The notes: generated by a model not told the origin, from the sequence alone. Counted from the first letter of the stretch, positions 54,459 through 63,343 are shown. The stretch is DNA of 64,000 nucleotides from Bizionia saleffrena (GCF_008086175.1 NZ_VSKM01000006.1:1-64000); one strand, 5' to 3'. Program-made: numbers and translations.

Positions 54459-55502
54459 ATGACAGAAGACTATACACCAGAATTACCAGAAAACGAAAAC
54501 GAGACACTTTACGAGCACTTCGCATTTACCGTAGATAAAGGGCAAACACCTCTTCGTATCGATAAATATTTAATGAATTTTATAGAAAACGCCACGCGTA
54601 ATAAAATTCAAGCCGCTGCGAAAGAGGGCAATATACATGTTAATGACGCCCCTGTAAAGGCCAATTATAAAGTAAAACCAGACGATAGTATCCGGGTGCT
54701 TTTTTCGCATCCGCCATTCGAGAATTTGTTGGTTGGCGAAGACATGCCCCTCGATATTGTGTACGAAGACGATACCTTATTAGTAGTAAATAAAGCCGCA
54801 GGAATTGTCGTGCACCCCGGTCACGGAAATTATTCAGGAACCTTAATAAACGGCTTAATTTATCACTTCGAGAATTTACCGAAAAACTCTAGCGACCGAC
54901 CAGGGTTGGTACACCGTATCGATAAAGACACTAGCGGATTGCTAGTTGTCGCAAAAACCGAACACGCAATGGCACATTTGTCTAAACAATTTAAAGACAA
55001 AACTAGCGAGCGCGAATATGTAGCTATTGTTTGGGGTAATATGGAAGAGGATGAAGGGACTATACAAGGTAATATTGGCCGCCATCCTAAAAATAGATTG
55101 CAAAACACCGTGTTTTTCGGCGAGGACGAAGACAAAGGAAGACCTGCTGTAACGCACTTTAAAGTCATAGAGCGTTTAACGTATGTAACCTTGGTAACTT
55201 GCAAGTTAGAAACCGGACGTACGCACCAAATTCGTGTGCATATGAAACATATTGGTCACACCCTTTTTAACGACGAACGCTACGGCGGAGAGCGCATTTT
55301 AAAAGGGACAACCTTTACCAAATATAAACAGTTTGTAGATAATTGTTTTAAAATATTGCCGCGTCAAGCACTGCACGCTAAAACCTTAGGTTTCGAGCAT
55401 CCCAAAACGGGAGAGTTTATGCAGTTTAGCGCTCCAATTCCAGAAGATATACAGCAGTGTATCGAGAAATGGCGAGGCTATTCGAAACATTTAGAAGACT
55501 AA
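54459..55502 (+). CDS. rluD: RluD-type large-subunit pseudouridine synthase
   Basis: The 347-residue RluA-family enzyme isomerises uridines of 23S rRNA. An N-terminal S4 RNA-binding domain (about 30-85; LRIDKYLMNFIENATRNKIQ) precedes the catalytic domain, with the RluA motif HRIDKDTSGLLVVAKT holding the catalytic Asp. Later blocks are GRTHQIRVHMKHIGH and RQALHAKTLGFEHP. The exact rRNA sites are inferred from family membership; RluD and RluC-like members are hard to separate by sequence alone. Confidence 0.9.
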   Translation: MTEDYTPELPENENETLYEHFAFTVDKGQTPLRIDKYLMNFIENATRNKIQAAAKEGNIHVNDAPVKANYKVKPDDSIRVLFSHPPFENLLVGEDMPLDIVYEDDTLLVVNKAAGIVVHPGHGNYSGTLINGLIYHFENLPKNSSDRPGLVHRIDKDTSGLLVVAKTEHAMAHLSKQFKDKTSEREYVAIVWGNMEEDEGTIQGNIGRHPKNRLQNTVFFGEDEDKGRPAVTHFKVIERLTYVTLVTCKLETGRTHQIRVHMKHIGHTLFNDERYGGERILKGTTFTKYKQFVDNCFKILPRQALHAKTLGFEHPKTGEFMQFSAPIPEDIQQCIEKWRGYSKHLED

Positions 55503-55508
55503 AAAATT

Positions 55509-55530
55509 AAAGCACGTTAAATCGTGCTTT
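55509..55530 (+). terminator. Hairpin after rluD
   Basis: AAAGCACG (55509-55516) and CGTGCTTT (55523-55530) form a perfect 8-bp stem with loop TTAAAT, 7 bases after the stop codon, followed by G then TTTA. Confidence 0.8.
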
Positions 55531-56155
55531 GTTTATGCGCTGATTTACTTTTTAAAAGTGATTTTTAATTTGGGCGTTCCACTATTTTCTACCTACAATA
55601 GTGGACAGGTTTTCGGCAGTCGCTTCCCGATTTAAAAAATCGAGAGAGCTCCAACAAAGCCTCAACCCTTAACGCAAAAGATACCAGAAGATTACTATGT
55701 TAATCAACGTATATAATAGAATGCCAAGGCTTTTGTGAGTCTTCACATTAAGTAATAGCGCATTTAAATTTTCTATAAAAAAGAGAGGAATTGGCTGTGT
55801 TTTTAAAAGTATTTGCCATAGTTAATAAAGAGTACTGTGGTAAAAAGACAAGAAAAAGCACATTGATTTTTCACTAGAGAACTACTATAAGCATCACCCA
55901 ATAGCAATCTGGATGTGACAATTGTAAACGCGTGTTTCTATACCTTGGCCAACATTAATTAATCATCACAGCAATTTTTATTCTCGTTAACACCGCAAAC
56001 GTAAAGGTCAGAAGGGAAAAATGACGTGAATTAGACAATATCTCCAGATTTGAAAGTAAAACCCAATCTAAATTAAGCCTTCAAAATTCTGAATCTTTCG
56101 CTGTAACAGACGTATAGCTTACCAAAATACGAGGTTTAGTAATTAATAACTAAAA
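55531..56155. other. Gene-poor interval with repeat copy B
   Basis: No gene was found in these 625 bases. They hold the dispersed repeat at 55565-55675 with an internal hairpin; the remaining 480 bases are without open frames of note or recognisable promoters. Confidence 0.7.
55565..55675 (+). repeat. Dispersed intergenic repeat, copy B
   Basis: A 111-bp element homologous to minus-strand 50293-50385. Exact blocks: TTAATTTGGGCGT (55565-55577) and AGTCGCTTCCCGAT (55618-55631), both at equivalent places in copy A. It carries a hairpin, CCACTATT/AATAGTGG (55579-55604), that is longer than the corresponding segment of copy A. Confidence 0.8.
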
Positions 56156-57763
56156 TTAGACGGCTGCTTCAGGATGAATACCCCAGCGTGTTTTATCGGC
56201 AAAAGCAAAGTCCATATTGTATTTCTCTGGAATCTCTCCATTAACCATCGATCCTGGTTTTATTGATGGGAAAAGTTCTTCATAAGTTATCATGTCATTA
56301 AATGAAATACGACGATAAATATGAGAACGTGTTAAATTTCTCACTTCATCTAAACCTGTAGCCCCTAAAAGTTCAACGAAATTTTTAAGTGTTTTTTCGT
56401 GATAACTAGCGACACGGGTTTTTTTATCTCTAGGAACCAAGCCTACAGTAAGTTTAGGATCTTGTGTTGTTATACCTGTAGGACATTTATTTGTATTACA
56501 CAGTAAGGCTTGAATACACCCCAATGCTAACATCATAGCGCGGGCTTGATAACAAGCGTCGGCTCCCAAAGCAATTGCACGCGCAATATGAAAAGCAGAA
56601 GTGATTTTTCCCGAAGCAATAATTTTAATATGTTGTCGTATCCCCATTCCTGTTAGAATATTATGGACAAAATCAAGACCATCAATCAAAGGTGCACCTA
56701 CATAATTACTAAATTCTGGTGGTGCAGCGCCTGTTCCGCCTTCACCGCCGTCTACAGCAATATAATCAGGATAAATATCCAAACCTACCATAGCTTTACA
56801 AATGGAGATAAATTCACTTTTATAGCCAATACACAATTTAAACCCCACCGGTTTCCCTCCCGATAAATCTCTTAGTTCTTTAATAAACTTTACCATTTCA
56901 ATTGGTGTATCAAAAGCGGAGTGATAGGGTGGAGAACTAACCTTAGTATGTGGCTCAATATGTCTGATTCTTGCAATTTCTTCGGAGTTCTTTTCGGCTG
57001 GTAAAATACCACCGTGTCCGGGCTTTGCCCCTTGCGAAATTTTGAGTTCAATCATTTTTATATGAGGATGTTGCGATTTTTCGGAAAAGAGTTCTGGATT
57101 GAATTTTCCTTCTTCCGTTCGGCATCCAAAATAAGCTGTACCAATTTGCCAAATCAAATCACCACCGTGCTTTAAATGATAGTCACTTAACCCGCCTTCT
57201 CCGGTATTCTGTGCGAAATTTCCAATTTTAGCGCCGCCATTAAGCGCCTCAACGGCAGCAGAGCTAAGCGCACCAAAACTCATAGCTGAAATATTTAATA
57301 TACTAGCAGAATACGGTTGCGTACAATCTTTATTACCAATTATTACTCGGGGATCGTGATCTAAAGTTTCAAAAGCTTTTGGCGCTATTGAATGACATAT
57401 CCATTCATAGCCTTCGGCATAGACGTCAAGTTGAGTGCCAAAAGGAATCGTATCACGCACGCCTTTCGCTCTTTGGTATACTGTGGAACGGTCCACGCGA
57501 TTAAAAGGTCTACCATCAATATCGGATTCTATAAAATACTGATACATTTTAGGACGTAAATCTTCTAATACGAAGCGCAGCCTACCTAGTATTGGATAAT
57601 TTCGCATAATAGTATGTCGCGTTTGGAGAATATCATAATATCCTAGAATGGTAAAGGATAATACAATCCCAAAAAGCACATACCAATAAGGACTTAAAAA
57701 TAGGCCTGATGCCAGTGACATCAACAATGAAATAGTTGATATAATATAAAATTGAGTACGCAT
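56156..57763 (-). CDS. FMN-binding glutamate synthase family protein, membrane-anchored
   Basis: The 535-residue protein has an N-terminal pair of hydrophobic segments (about 5-45) and then a GltB-type (beta/alpha)8 FMN domain (about 120-500; SAMSFGALSSAAVEALNGGA, QNTGEGGLSDYH, QGAKPGHGGILPAEKN, IAVDGGEGGTGAAPPEF). The Cys array C-x5-C-x4-C (CIQALLCNTNKC) matches the 3Fe-4S site of glutamate synthase. It lacks the glutaminase and GXGXG domains, so glutamate synthesis from glutamine is not expected. It is flanked on both sides by more than 600 bases of non-coding DNA. Confidence 0.9.
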   Translation of the reverse strand: MRTQFYIISTISLLMSLASGLFLSPYWYVLFGIVLSFTILGYYDILQTRHTIMRNYPILGRLRFVLEDLRPKMYQYFIESDIDGRPFNRVDRSTVYQRAKGVRDTIPFGTQLDVYAEGYEWICHSIAPKAFETLDHDPRVIIGNKDCTQPYSASILNISAMSFGALSSAAVEALNGGAKIGNFAQNTGEGGLSDYHLKHGGDLIWQIGTAYFGCRTEEGKFNPELFSEKSQHPHIKMIELKISQGAKPGHGGILPAEKNSEEIARIRHIEPHTKVSSPPYHSAFDTPIEMVKFIKELRDLSGGKPVGFKLCIGYKSEFISICKAMVGLDIYPDYIAVDGGEGGTGAAPPEFSNYVGAPLIDGLDFVHNILTGMGIRQHIKIIASGKITSAFHIARAIALGADACYQARAMMLALGCIQALLCNTNKCPTGITTQDPKLTVGLVPRDKKTRVASYHEKTLKNFVELLGATGLDEVRNLTRSHIYRRISFNDMITYEELFPSIKPGSMVNGEIPEKYNMDFAFADKTRWGIHPEAAV

Positions 57764-58372
57764 AATAGTCGTTTAATTGAATTCTTAGCTTTCTTTATAA
57801 GAAATAAATAGCTTATTATAGTTTAATTGATTGAGAACCAGTGATCTGTAAATACAGAATCGTTTAGGGCAAATTACAATATAATTCTGAAATAAAAATT
57901 AAAATGAAATTAAAGAAAGCTTAATTGTTTTTCTAAGATTAATCTCGCATTATTTAGTGTGTAGAAGAGAATAAAAATGTCGAATTTTTAAAAATAGTTC
58001 TAAAAACAGAAGTGGTTTAAGAACGTCTAATGGGGATATTTATAAAAAGAATAGTTCTGAACATCTAGAAAAGATACGTGTAAAGGATTTTGAAAAAGGC
58101 AGATCAATTCAGTATCTAATTAATTACAACAAGTGTGATACAAAACTAACGTCTGTTAAATACCCCTTAAAAGTCTATAAATACTTCTTATACATTGATA
58201 AGAAATAGCAGTGCAAAGGGGTGTGTACTTTGTGCTTTAAGTATTAAATTTATATATGGCGAATGCTAGTCTGTTTTTAGCTGCAAAATGCGTTAATACA
58301 ATCATAAGATTTAAGGTCTATCTGTAAAAACAGGAGAATTAGTAGTAATTTAGTAAACAGAAGCAATAAAAG
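57764..58372. other. Gene-poor interval
   Basis: No gene with a start codon and recognisable product was found in these 609 bases. One open frame on the plus strand ends at 58208 but has no ATG start. The promoter of yaaA should be near the right end but no full consensus is seen. Confidence 0.65.
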
Positions 58373-59131
58373 ATGAAAATAGTACTATCACCAGCAAAAT
58401 CTTTGGATTTTGAAACGCAGTTACCAACAGAAAAAGTATCGCAACCAATATTTTTAAAACAATCGGAGCGACTTAATAACATACTAAAAGAGAAATCGGC
58501 AAAAAGCCTATCTAAATTAATGCATATAAGCGATAATTTGGGGCAACTAAATTACGCGCGTAACCAAGAATGGACGGTACCATTTACAACAGACAATGCA
58601 CGTGCGGCAATTTATGCTTTTAATGGGGATGTATATCGCGGTCTGGATGCTTATACCATAGCGTCAAAAAAAATCGATGTATTACAAGATAAAGTCCGCA
58701 TTTTATCGGGGCTGTACGGCGTATTAAAACCGTTGGATTTAATGCAAGCCTACCGTTTAGAAATGGGAACAAAAATGCCGGTGGGAAAGAACAAAAACTT
58801 ATACGAATTCTGGAAAGAAGAGATCACTAAAGCGCTAAATGAGGAATTAGAAGACGATGAGGTATTTGTAAATTTAGCGAGTAACGAGTATTTTAAATCT
58901 ATAGATACCGCAGCCTTAAAAGTTCCTGTAACTACAATCGAGTTTAAGGAATTTAAAAATGGCACGTATAAAATAATTGCTATTTACGCTAAAGTGGCTC
59001 GCGGATTAATGGCGCGTTACATCGTAGATACCGATGCTAAAACCATTGATGATTTAAAAGGGTTTACTGCAGAGGGATACGGATTAAGCGACGCGCTTTC
59101 TTCAGAACATAACTTAGTATTTACCCGATAA
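58373..59131 (+). CDS. yaaA: Peroxide stress protein YaaA
   Basis: The 252-residue YaaA/DUF328 protein has the N-terminal KIVLSPAKSLDF, LNYARNQEW, AIYAFNGDVYRGLDA and ILSGLYGVLKPLDLMQAYRLEMGT blocks, and FVNLASNEYFKSID and YAKVARGLMARY. E. coli YaaA lowers free iron under H2O2 stress and binds DNA. The family shows full length here. It converges with the bTHX gene: stop codons at 59131 and 59133. Confidence 0.94.
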   Translation: MKIVLSPAKSLDFETQLPTEKVSQPIFLKQSERLNNILKEKSAKSLSKLMHISDNLGQLNYARNQEWTVPFTTDNARAAIYAFNGDVYRGLDAYTIASKKIDVLQDKVRILSGLYGVLKPLDLMQAYRLEMGTKMPVGKNKNLYEFWKEEITKALNEELEDDEVFVNLASNEYFKSIDTAALKVPVTTIEFKEFKNGTYKIIAIYAKVARGLMARYIVDTDAKTIDDLKGFTAEGYGLSDALSSEHNLVFTR

Positions 59132-59132
59132 A

Positions 59133-59264
59133 TTAAGGTTTAACTTTTTTATCGATTTCTATTTTAGTTTCCGGTGTTACTCGTTTTTTTATGCGTGGGC
59201 GTCTTACACCATAACTACCACGGCTAATTTTTCCGCGTTTCGTTTTTTTGTCTCCTCTTCCCAT
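59133..59264 (-). CDS. 30S ribosomal protein THX
   Basis: A 43-residue, highly basic protein beginning MGRGDKKTKRGKISRGSYG and continuing VRRPRIKKRVTPETK, the pattern of bTHX (S31e/Thx), which sits on top of the 30S head in Thermus and Bacteroidota. The ATG is at 59264-59262 and the stop at 59135-59133. It is too short for common length cutoffs and is easily missed. Its sense strand is opposite to yaaA, with one base between the stop codons. Confidence 0.88.
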   Translation of the reverse strand: MGRGDKKTKRGKISRGSYGVRRPRIKKRVTPETKIEIDKKVKP

Positions 59265-59350
59265 AATTTTAATATTTGTTTAACCCTTAAGGTACTTATA
59301 TTATTGGGGATAGTTCACTATATTTAACACTTTAAAATAAAATTTAACAT

Positions 59351-60070
59351 ATGTACTATATTATCGTTGCTTTGCAAGTGTATTGCATCTATCATCTTAT
59401 TAAAAACAGGAACCAGTATTACTGGATTTTTTTAATTTTATTTATTCCTGCCATTGGTTCGGCAATTTATTTAATTACACAGGTTTATAATAAACGCGAT
59501 GGCGAAAGAATTCAAGAAGGGATAACGGCTGTTTTAACACCCTCGAAAAAAGTTAAGGATCTAGAGAAGAAACTTGAGTTTTCAGAAACGTATCTCAATA
59601 GAATTAATTTAGCAGAAGCGTATTTTGAAATGAAAGATTTTGAGAATGCCATAACCCATTACAAAATTGCTTTAGAAGATAAAGGTCAAAATAATTTATT
59701 TGTCATTAAAAAATTAATAGCCGGCTATTATCAAACAAATAATTTTGAGCGTTCTGTTTTTTATGGTGATCAAATAAAAGACGTATTAGATTTTAGAGCT
59801 AAAAACGCACAGTTTCTTTATGGTTTAGCGTTAAATGAATTAGGTCGCGTTGAAGAAGCCGAAGAGCAATTACGACAAATAGATCAGCGTTATTCAAATT
59901 ATAACGAGCGATTAGCATTGGCTAAATTTCTTCAGAATAAAGGAAAAATGGAAGATGCTCAAGAGATTTTGAAAGAATTAAAGACGGAATCTGAGCATTT
60001 TACCAACCCCAACAAAATAAAATATAAGCCAACAATGCACGAAGTAGAGATGCTTTTAGCCAAGGCTTAA
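59351..60070 (+). CDS. Membrane-anchored TPR protein
   Basis: The 239-residue protein begins with two short hydrophobic helices (about 1-17 and 22-43) resembling the PLDc_N / cardiolipin-synthase N-terminal hairpin (RNQYYWIFLILFIPAIGSAIY). Three to four tetratricopeptide repeats follow in the cytosol (about 75-235; NLAEAYFEMKDFENAITHYK, YGLALNELGRVEEAEEQLRQI). It has no catalytic domain and probably acts as a scaffold. Regulated by unknown signals; it stands alone. Confidence 0.82.
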   Translation: MYYIIVALQVYCIYHLIKNRNQYYWIFLILFIPAIGSAIYLITQVYNKRDGERIQEGITAVLTPSKKVKDLEKKLEFSETYLNRINLAEAYFEMKDFENAITHYKIALEDKGQNNLFVIKKLIAGYYQTNNFERSVFYGDQIKDVLDFRAKNAQFLYGLALNELGRVEEAEEQLRQIDQRYSNYNERLALAKFLQNKGKMEDAQEILKELKTESEHFTNPNKIKYKPTMHEVEMLLAKA

Positions 60071-60780
60071 TGTTGTACTCCGGCAGCCGTAACCGCCATT
60101 TATACAGAAAGACTTAGAACCTTTAATTTTAGGCAAGCTGCCGCCACTACGTTTTACTACTGGCGATCTATTAGAAAAGGATATCGATTGTTGTTACGGC
60201 AGTCACTATAATTCGGTGTAGTTATGCATCGCTGCGATTTACAATTTAAATTTGCGTTACGGTATTTCTCAAGAAGCCATTATAGAATGGAAACAGTTTC
60301 TAAAAGCATATAAAATTGAGGTTTGCGATAGTGAAGAATCGGATGAAAGTGAAAAAATAGATGCATCCGCTATGGGTGCGACGGCTATAAAATGCCATAA
60401 TATTATCGGTTGTCCACAAGAATTCCCTTCGGTAGCAATGCTGTTGTTTATAATTGGAAACAGTAAAATAGCCCTGAGATTTCTTTAGAAAGCAGTTTAA
60501 AAAGTACGGATTAAAACTAGAGCAGTGAAAAATTAAATGTCTAGAGTACACCAGTTTGTGTTGCCAAGTGTATCAGCTTTTTGCCGAGAGCGCCTAAATA
60601 AAACAGTTTCGCTAACGTCGTCTTCGGGCGCGGTAAATATTTCAATAGGTAGTAAGTCGCTATTCAAAGAGCTAAAAGCTATAAGTACTGAGTTTAATGC
60701 CTTCGATTTTCGTGTACTTCAGGATAGCGAGTTTTTATAAGATCGCTTTTCAATACGGTTTATGGGGGTTTAGGACTAAA
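60071..60780 (+). pseudogene. Probable gene debris, not recognised
   Basis: No intact gene is present, yet the sequence looks like degraded coding DNA. Protein-like runs in different plus-strand frames include one with KLPPLRFTTGDLLEKD (about 60130-60180), then 60252-60488 (RYGISQEAIIEWKQFL) and 60537-60740 (HQFVLPSVSAFCRERL), each cut by stop codons. The runs are too short and broken to identify a parent family. It could also be ordinary intergenic DNA. Confidence 0.35.
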
Positions 60781-60817
60781 GAAAACACAATTATAGTAAA
60801 TAGAAATAAATTAAGTG

Positions 60818-60825
60818 TACATTTG
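60818..60825 (+). promoter_or_regulatory. -7 element for the DEAD-box helicase
   Basis: TACATTTG matches TAnnTTTG, giving a leader of about 70 bases. No TTG at the expected -33 distance. Confidence 0.5.
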
Positions 60826-60856
60826 TCGCTTAATTAATAGAGGTGATATTTATAAT

Positions 60857-60901
60857 AAATTGTCATCTCCCACCCCACAAATGTGGGTTTCTAAACAATT
60901 T
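60857..60901 (+). promoter_or_regulatory. Nested hairpin in the leader of the DEAD-box helicase
   Basis: Outer arms AAATTGT (60857-60863) and ACAATTT (60895-60901) enclose an inner stem CCCACA/TGTGGG (60874-60887). The outer arm ends 2 bases before the ATG, so folding would cover the translation start. There is no T tract, arguing against a terminator. Confidence 0.5.
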
Positions 60902-60903
60902 GT

Positions 60904-62199
60904 ATGTCATTTAAATCTTTAGGCTTATCCGAAGCCTTGCTAAAAGCAATTAGCAAAAAAGGATACACAACTCCATCTCCAATTCAGTTAAAAGCAATTC
61001 CTCCAGTTTTATTAGGAGTCGATGTATTGGCTTCTGCCCAAACAGGAACAGGAAAAACAGCAGGTTTTACACTGCCGTTATTACATTTATTATCACAACG
61101 ACCAGCCGAAAGACATCGTCCAGTTCGTGCGTTAATATTAACACCAACACGAGAATTAGCAGCACAAGTGTATGCTAATGTTAGAGAGTATAGTGAGTTT
61201 TTAGATATTCGCAGTACTGTTATATTTGGAGGTGTAAACCAGAAATCGCAGGTCTCTACCTTAAGACAAGGTGTAGATGTATTGGTAGCAACTCCAGGGC
61301 GTTTACTAGATTTAAATAATCAAGGTCTATTGTCTTTAAAACACGTAGAAATATTTGTTTTGGATGAAGCAGACCGTATGCTAGATATGGGGTTTTTACG
61401 CGATATTGAACGGGTAATGAAAATAATGCCAGCAAAACGTCAGAATTTAATGTTCTCTGCGACGTTTTCTAAAGACATAAAGAAACTCGCGAAGGGTATT
61501 TTAAATCATCCAGCGCAAGTTGAAGCAACGCCAGAAAACACAACCGTAGAGGCTATATCTCAAAAAGTATATCGTGTAGCGAAAGGTAAAAAAACAGACC
61601 TCATCATCAAGTTAATTCTAGATGGAAATTGGAAGCAAGTTTTAGTGTTTGCACGTACCAAACACGGAGCAAATAAACTAACAAAGAAAATGATTAGCGA
61701 AGGCATTACTGCAGCAGCTATTCATGGAAATAAAAGTCAAGGGGCACGAACAAAAGCCTTAGCAGGTTTCAAAGAAGGAACCGTAAGTGTTTTAGTGGCT
61801 ACTGATATTGCTGCTCGAGGACTAGATATTCCCTTATTACCACACGTGGTGAATTTTGAAATTCCTAATATCTCTGAAGATTACGTTCACCGAATTGGTA
61901 GAACGGGTAGAGCAGGAGCGAAAGGAGAAGCAATCTCTTTAGTAAGTGCCGATGAAACTACATTTTTACGAGACATTGAAAAATTAATAGGCGAGAAATT
62001 ACCAATTGAAATAATGGAAGGTTACGAACCTGATCCTAATGCATCAACAGCACCGATAAAGCAAGGTGGTGGTGGTGGTGGTAGATCATCGCGTAACTCT
62101 AATACATCCAAATCAAGAGGGTCTAAATCTGGTGAGAGTAAATCGGCTCACAATTCAAGACGTCCAAAACGTACTAACGACCGACGTTCAAAAAGTTAA
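60904..62199 (+). CDS. DEAD/DEAH-box RNA helicase (RhlE-like)
   Basis: The 431-residue ATP-dependent RNA helicase is expected to act in ribosome assembly and RNA decay, often at low temperature. Motifs are the Q motif (TPSPIQ, 23-28), AQTGTGKT (45-52), PTRELA, DEAD at 154-157, SAT (FSATFSK), and [10 protein letters not shown]. The C-terminal tail from about 375 is rich in Gly, Ser, Arg and Lys ([20 protein letters not shown]), an RNA-binding extension. Its leader can fold into a start-covering hairpin. Two small genes follow at 2 and 3 bases, so they share its transcript. Confidence 0.94.
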   Translation: MSFKSLGLSEALLKAISKKGYTTPSPIQLKAIPPVLLGVDVLASAQTGTGKTAGFTLPLLHLLSQRPAERHRPVRALILTPTRELAAQVYANVREYSEFLDIRSTVIFGGVNQKSQVSTLRQGVDVLVATPGRLLDLNNQGLLSLKHVEIFVLDEADRMLDMGFLRDIERVMKIMPAKRQNLMFSATFSKDIKKLAKGILNHPAQVEATPENTTVEAISQKVYRVAKGKKTDLIIKLILDGNWKQVLVFARTKHGANKLTKKMISEGITAAAIHGNKSQGARTKALAGFKEGTVSVLVATDIAARGLDIPLLPHVVNFEIPNISEDYVHRIGRTGRAGAKGEAISLVSADETTFLRDIEKLIGEKLPIEIMEGYEPDPNASTAPIKQGGGGGGRSSRNSNTSKSRGSKSGESKSAHNSRRPKRTNDRRSKS

Positions 62200-62201
62200 G
62201 G

Positions 62202-62417
62202 ATGCGTAGTCGTTTAAAGGAAAAAATTATAGCAGTTTGCAATAAGAAAATAGAGCAAAAGGGAGAGTCCGTCGGACTCTCTTTTTACGCTTTTTTTGCT
62301 AATAAAAATGACGATCCGGAGTTATTAATGGAAGCTGCAACGTGGTGGATAGGAACGCACCAATTAGATCATTTTGAAAAAGCTGTTAAAATTAAAGCAC
62401 TCGTTTTAAATTCTTAA
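62202..62417 (+). CDS. DUF6500 family small protein
   Basis: The 71-residue cytosolic protein matches the DUF6500 pattern (LKEKIIAVCNKKIEQKGESV, SFYAFFANKNDDPELLMEAA, TWWIGTHQLDHFEKAVKI). The function is unknown. It starts 2 bases after the helicase and is translationally coupled to it, which suggests a role tied to RNA or cold growth, but this is inference from position only. Confidence 0.75.
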   Translation: MRSRLKEKIIAVCNKKIEQKGESVGLSFYAFFANKNDDPELLMEAATWWIGTHQLDHFEKAVKIKALVLNS

Positions 62418-62420
62418 AAA

Positions 62421-62663
62421 ATGGAACCACAACCTAACAATCCTTTACACGGTATTACTTTAGAAAAAATAATCACCGATTTACAAACGCATTACGGGTG
62501 GGAATATTTAGGACTTACCATAAAAATTCGCTGTTTTAATGAAAATCCAACAGTAAAATCGAGCTTAAAATTTTTACGTCGCACACCGTGGGCACGAACT
62601 AAAGTCGAAAATTTATATTTAAAAATGATTAAAAGTCAAGCGTATAAAAAGAGTCTTAATTAA
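62421..62663 (+). CDS. VF530 family DNA-binding protein (DUF2132)
   Basis: The 80-residue protein has the VF530 pattern [60 protein letters not shown], a small helical fold that binds double-stranded DNA in the characterised structure. It follows the DUF6500 gene by 3 bases and ends overlapping by 4 bases the convergent amidohydrolase-like gene. Confidence 0.88.
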   Translation: MEPQPNNPLHGITLEKIITDLQTHYGWEYLGLTIKIRCFNENPTVKSSLKFLRRTPWARTKVENLYLKMIKSQAYKKSLN

Positions 62664-63343
62664 TTTAAGGCTTTTTTTATGGCGTGAAATAAGATGCTTT
62701 TTAATGTTGAATGCATTATATTTTGCCTTGAAAACTTCTGATTAATCTCTAATTCAATACCTAGATAATTAAGTGCGAATTGTTGTCTTAGGTACGTTGT
62801 AAAACCATCGGCTTTGCCCAAATAGGGATAGTTATATCGCACGTTTAAGTTGCTATCTTCAGTCTTTAAATGGTCTTTTAATAGTGAGGCCCATCGTTTT
62901 TCTCCTTGCCTTGAAGAATCGTAAAGAATTCCAATATCGCACGAACGTTCTATAATGTTAAAAACGGGAGTAAATGAATGAATGGATAAATGCAACACGG
63001 TTTCATTACTGCCAATTAAATTTCTTATTTCTGTTTCTACCGCATTGCGATACGGGAAATAATAATCCTTTATAATACCCTCTTTTTCGGTGTTGGCTAA
63101 CCCTTTCGTAAACTCAGAAAAGAGATGTTTATGGTGCAACGAGCGATTCAATTCAATTAACAATCTACTTGTAGCACTATAATTAGAATATACTGCTAGC
63201 GTTTTTAACGCATTAAAAACATCTAAAGCACCGAAGTCGAAACCACGATGCGATTGTAATATTTCAAGACTATTTTTAAAATATTCTGTGTACTCACTCG
63301 GGATAGTCTTGCCTCCATGTTCGCAGGTTACAATCAGTTTCAT
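62660..63343 (-). CDS. N-formylglutamate amidohydrolase family protein
   Basis: The 227-residue zinc hydrolase has N-terminal [17 protein letters not shown] (Zn ligands Glu and His), then [25 protein letters not shown] and [13 protein letters not shown] (His ligands). The family includes HutG-type enzymes of histidine breakdown, but no hut genes are here. The start at 63343 overlaps the stop of the GCS2 gene (ATGA), so the two are coupled, which points to a role in release or editing of a gamma-glutamyl or related peptide. That role is inference. Confidence 0.85.
   Translation of the reverse strand: MKLIVTCEHGGKTIPSEYTEYFKNSLEILQSHRGFDFGALDVFNALKTLAVYSNYSATSRLLIELNRSLHHKHLFSEFTKGLANTEKEGIIKDYYFPYRNAVETEIRNLIGSNETVLHLSIHSFTPVFNIIERSCDIGILYDSSRQGEKRWASLLKDHLKTEDSNLNVRYNYPYLGKADGFTTYLRQQFALNYLGIELEINQKFSRQNIMHSTLKSILFHAIKKALN

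Noticed and set aside
57950-58208. Plus-strand open frame of more than 70 codons ending at 58208 (contains YKKNSSEHLEKIRVKDFEK)
   Set aside because: It has no ATG in frame, no promoter or family match, and it sits in AT-rich DNA where such frames arise by chance.
60252-60740. Two short plus-strand frames (60252-60488 and 60537-60740) as real genes
   Set aside because: They lack recognisable families and neighbours, and adjacent broken frames look like debris of one or more genes. They were treated as possible pseudogene remains.
62660-63343. Histidine utilisation (hut) pathway
   Set aside because: The gene is coupled to a GCS2-type ligase; no hutH, hutU or hutI is in the window, so a plain HutG role is not supported.
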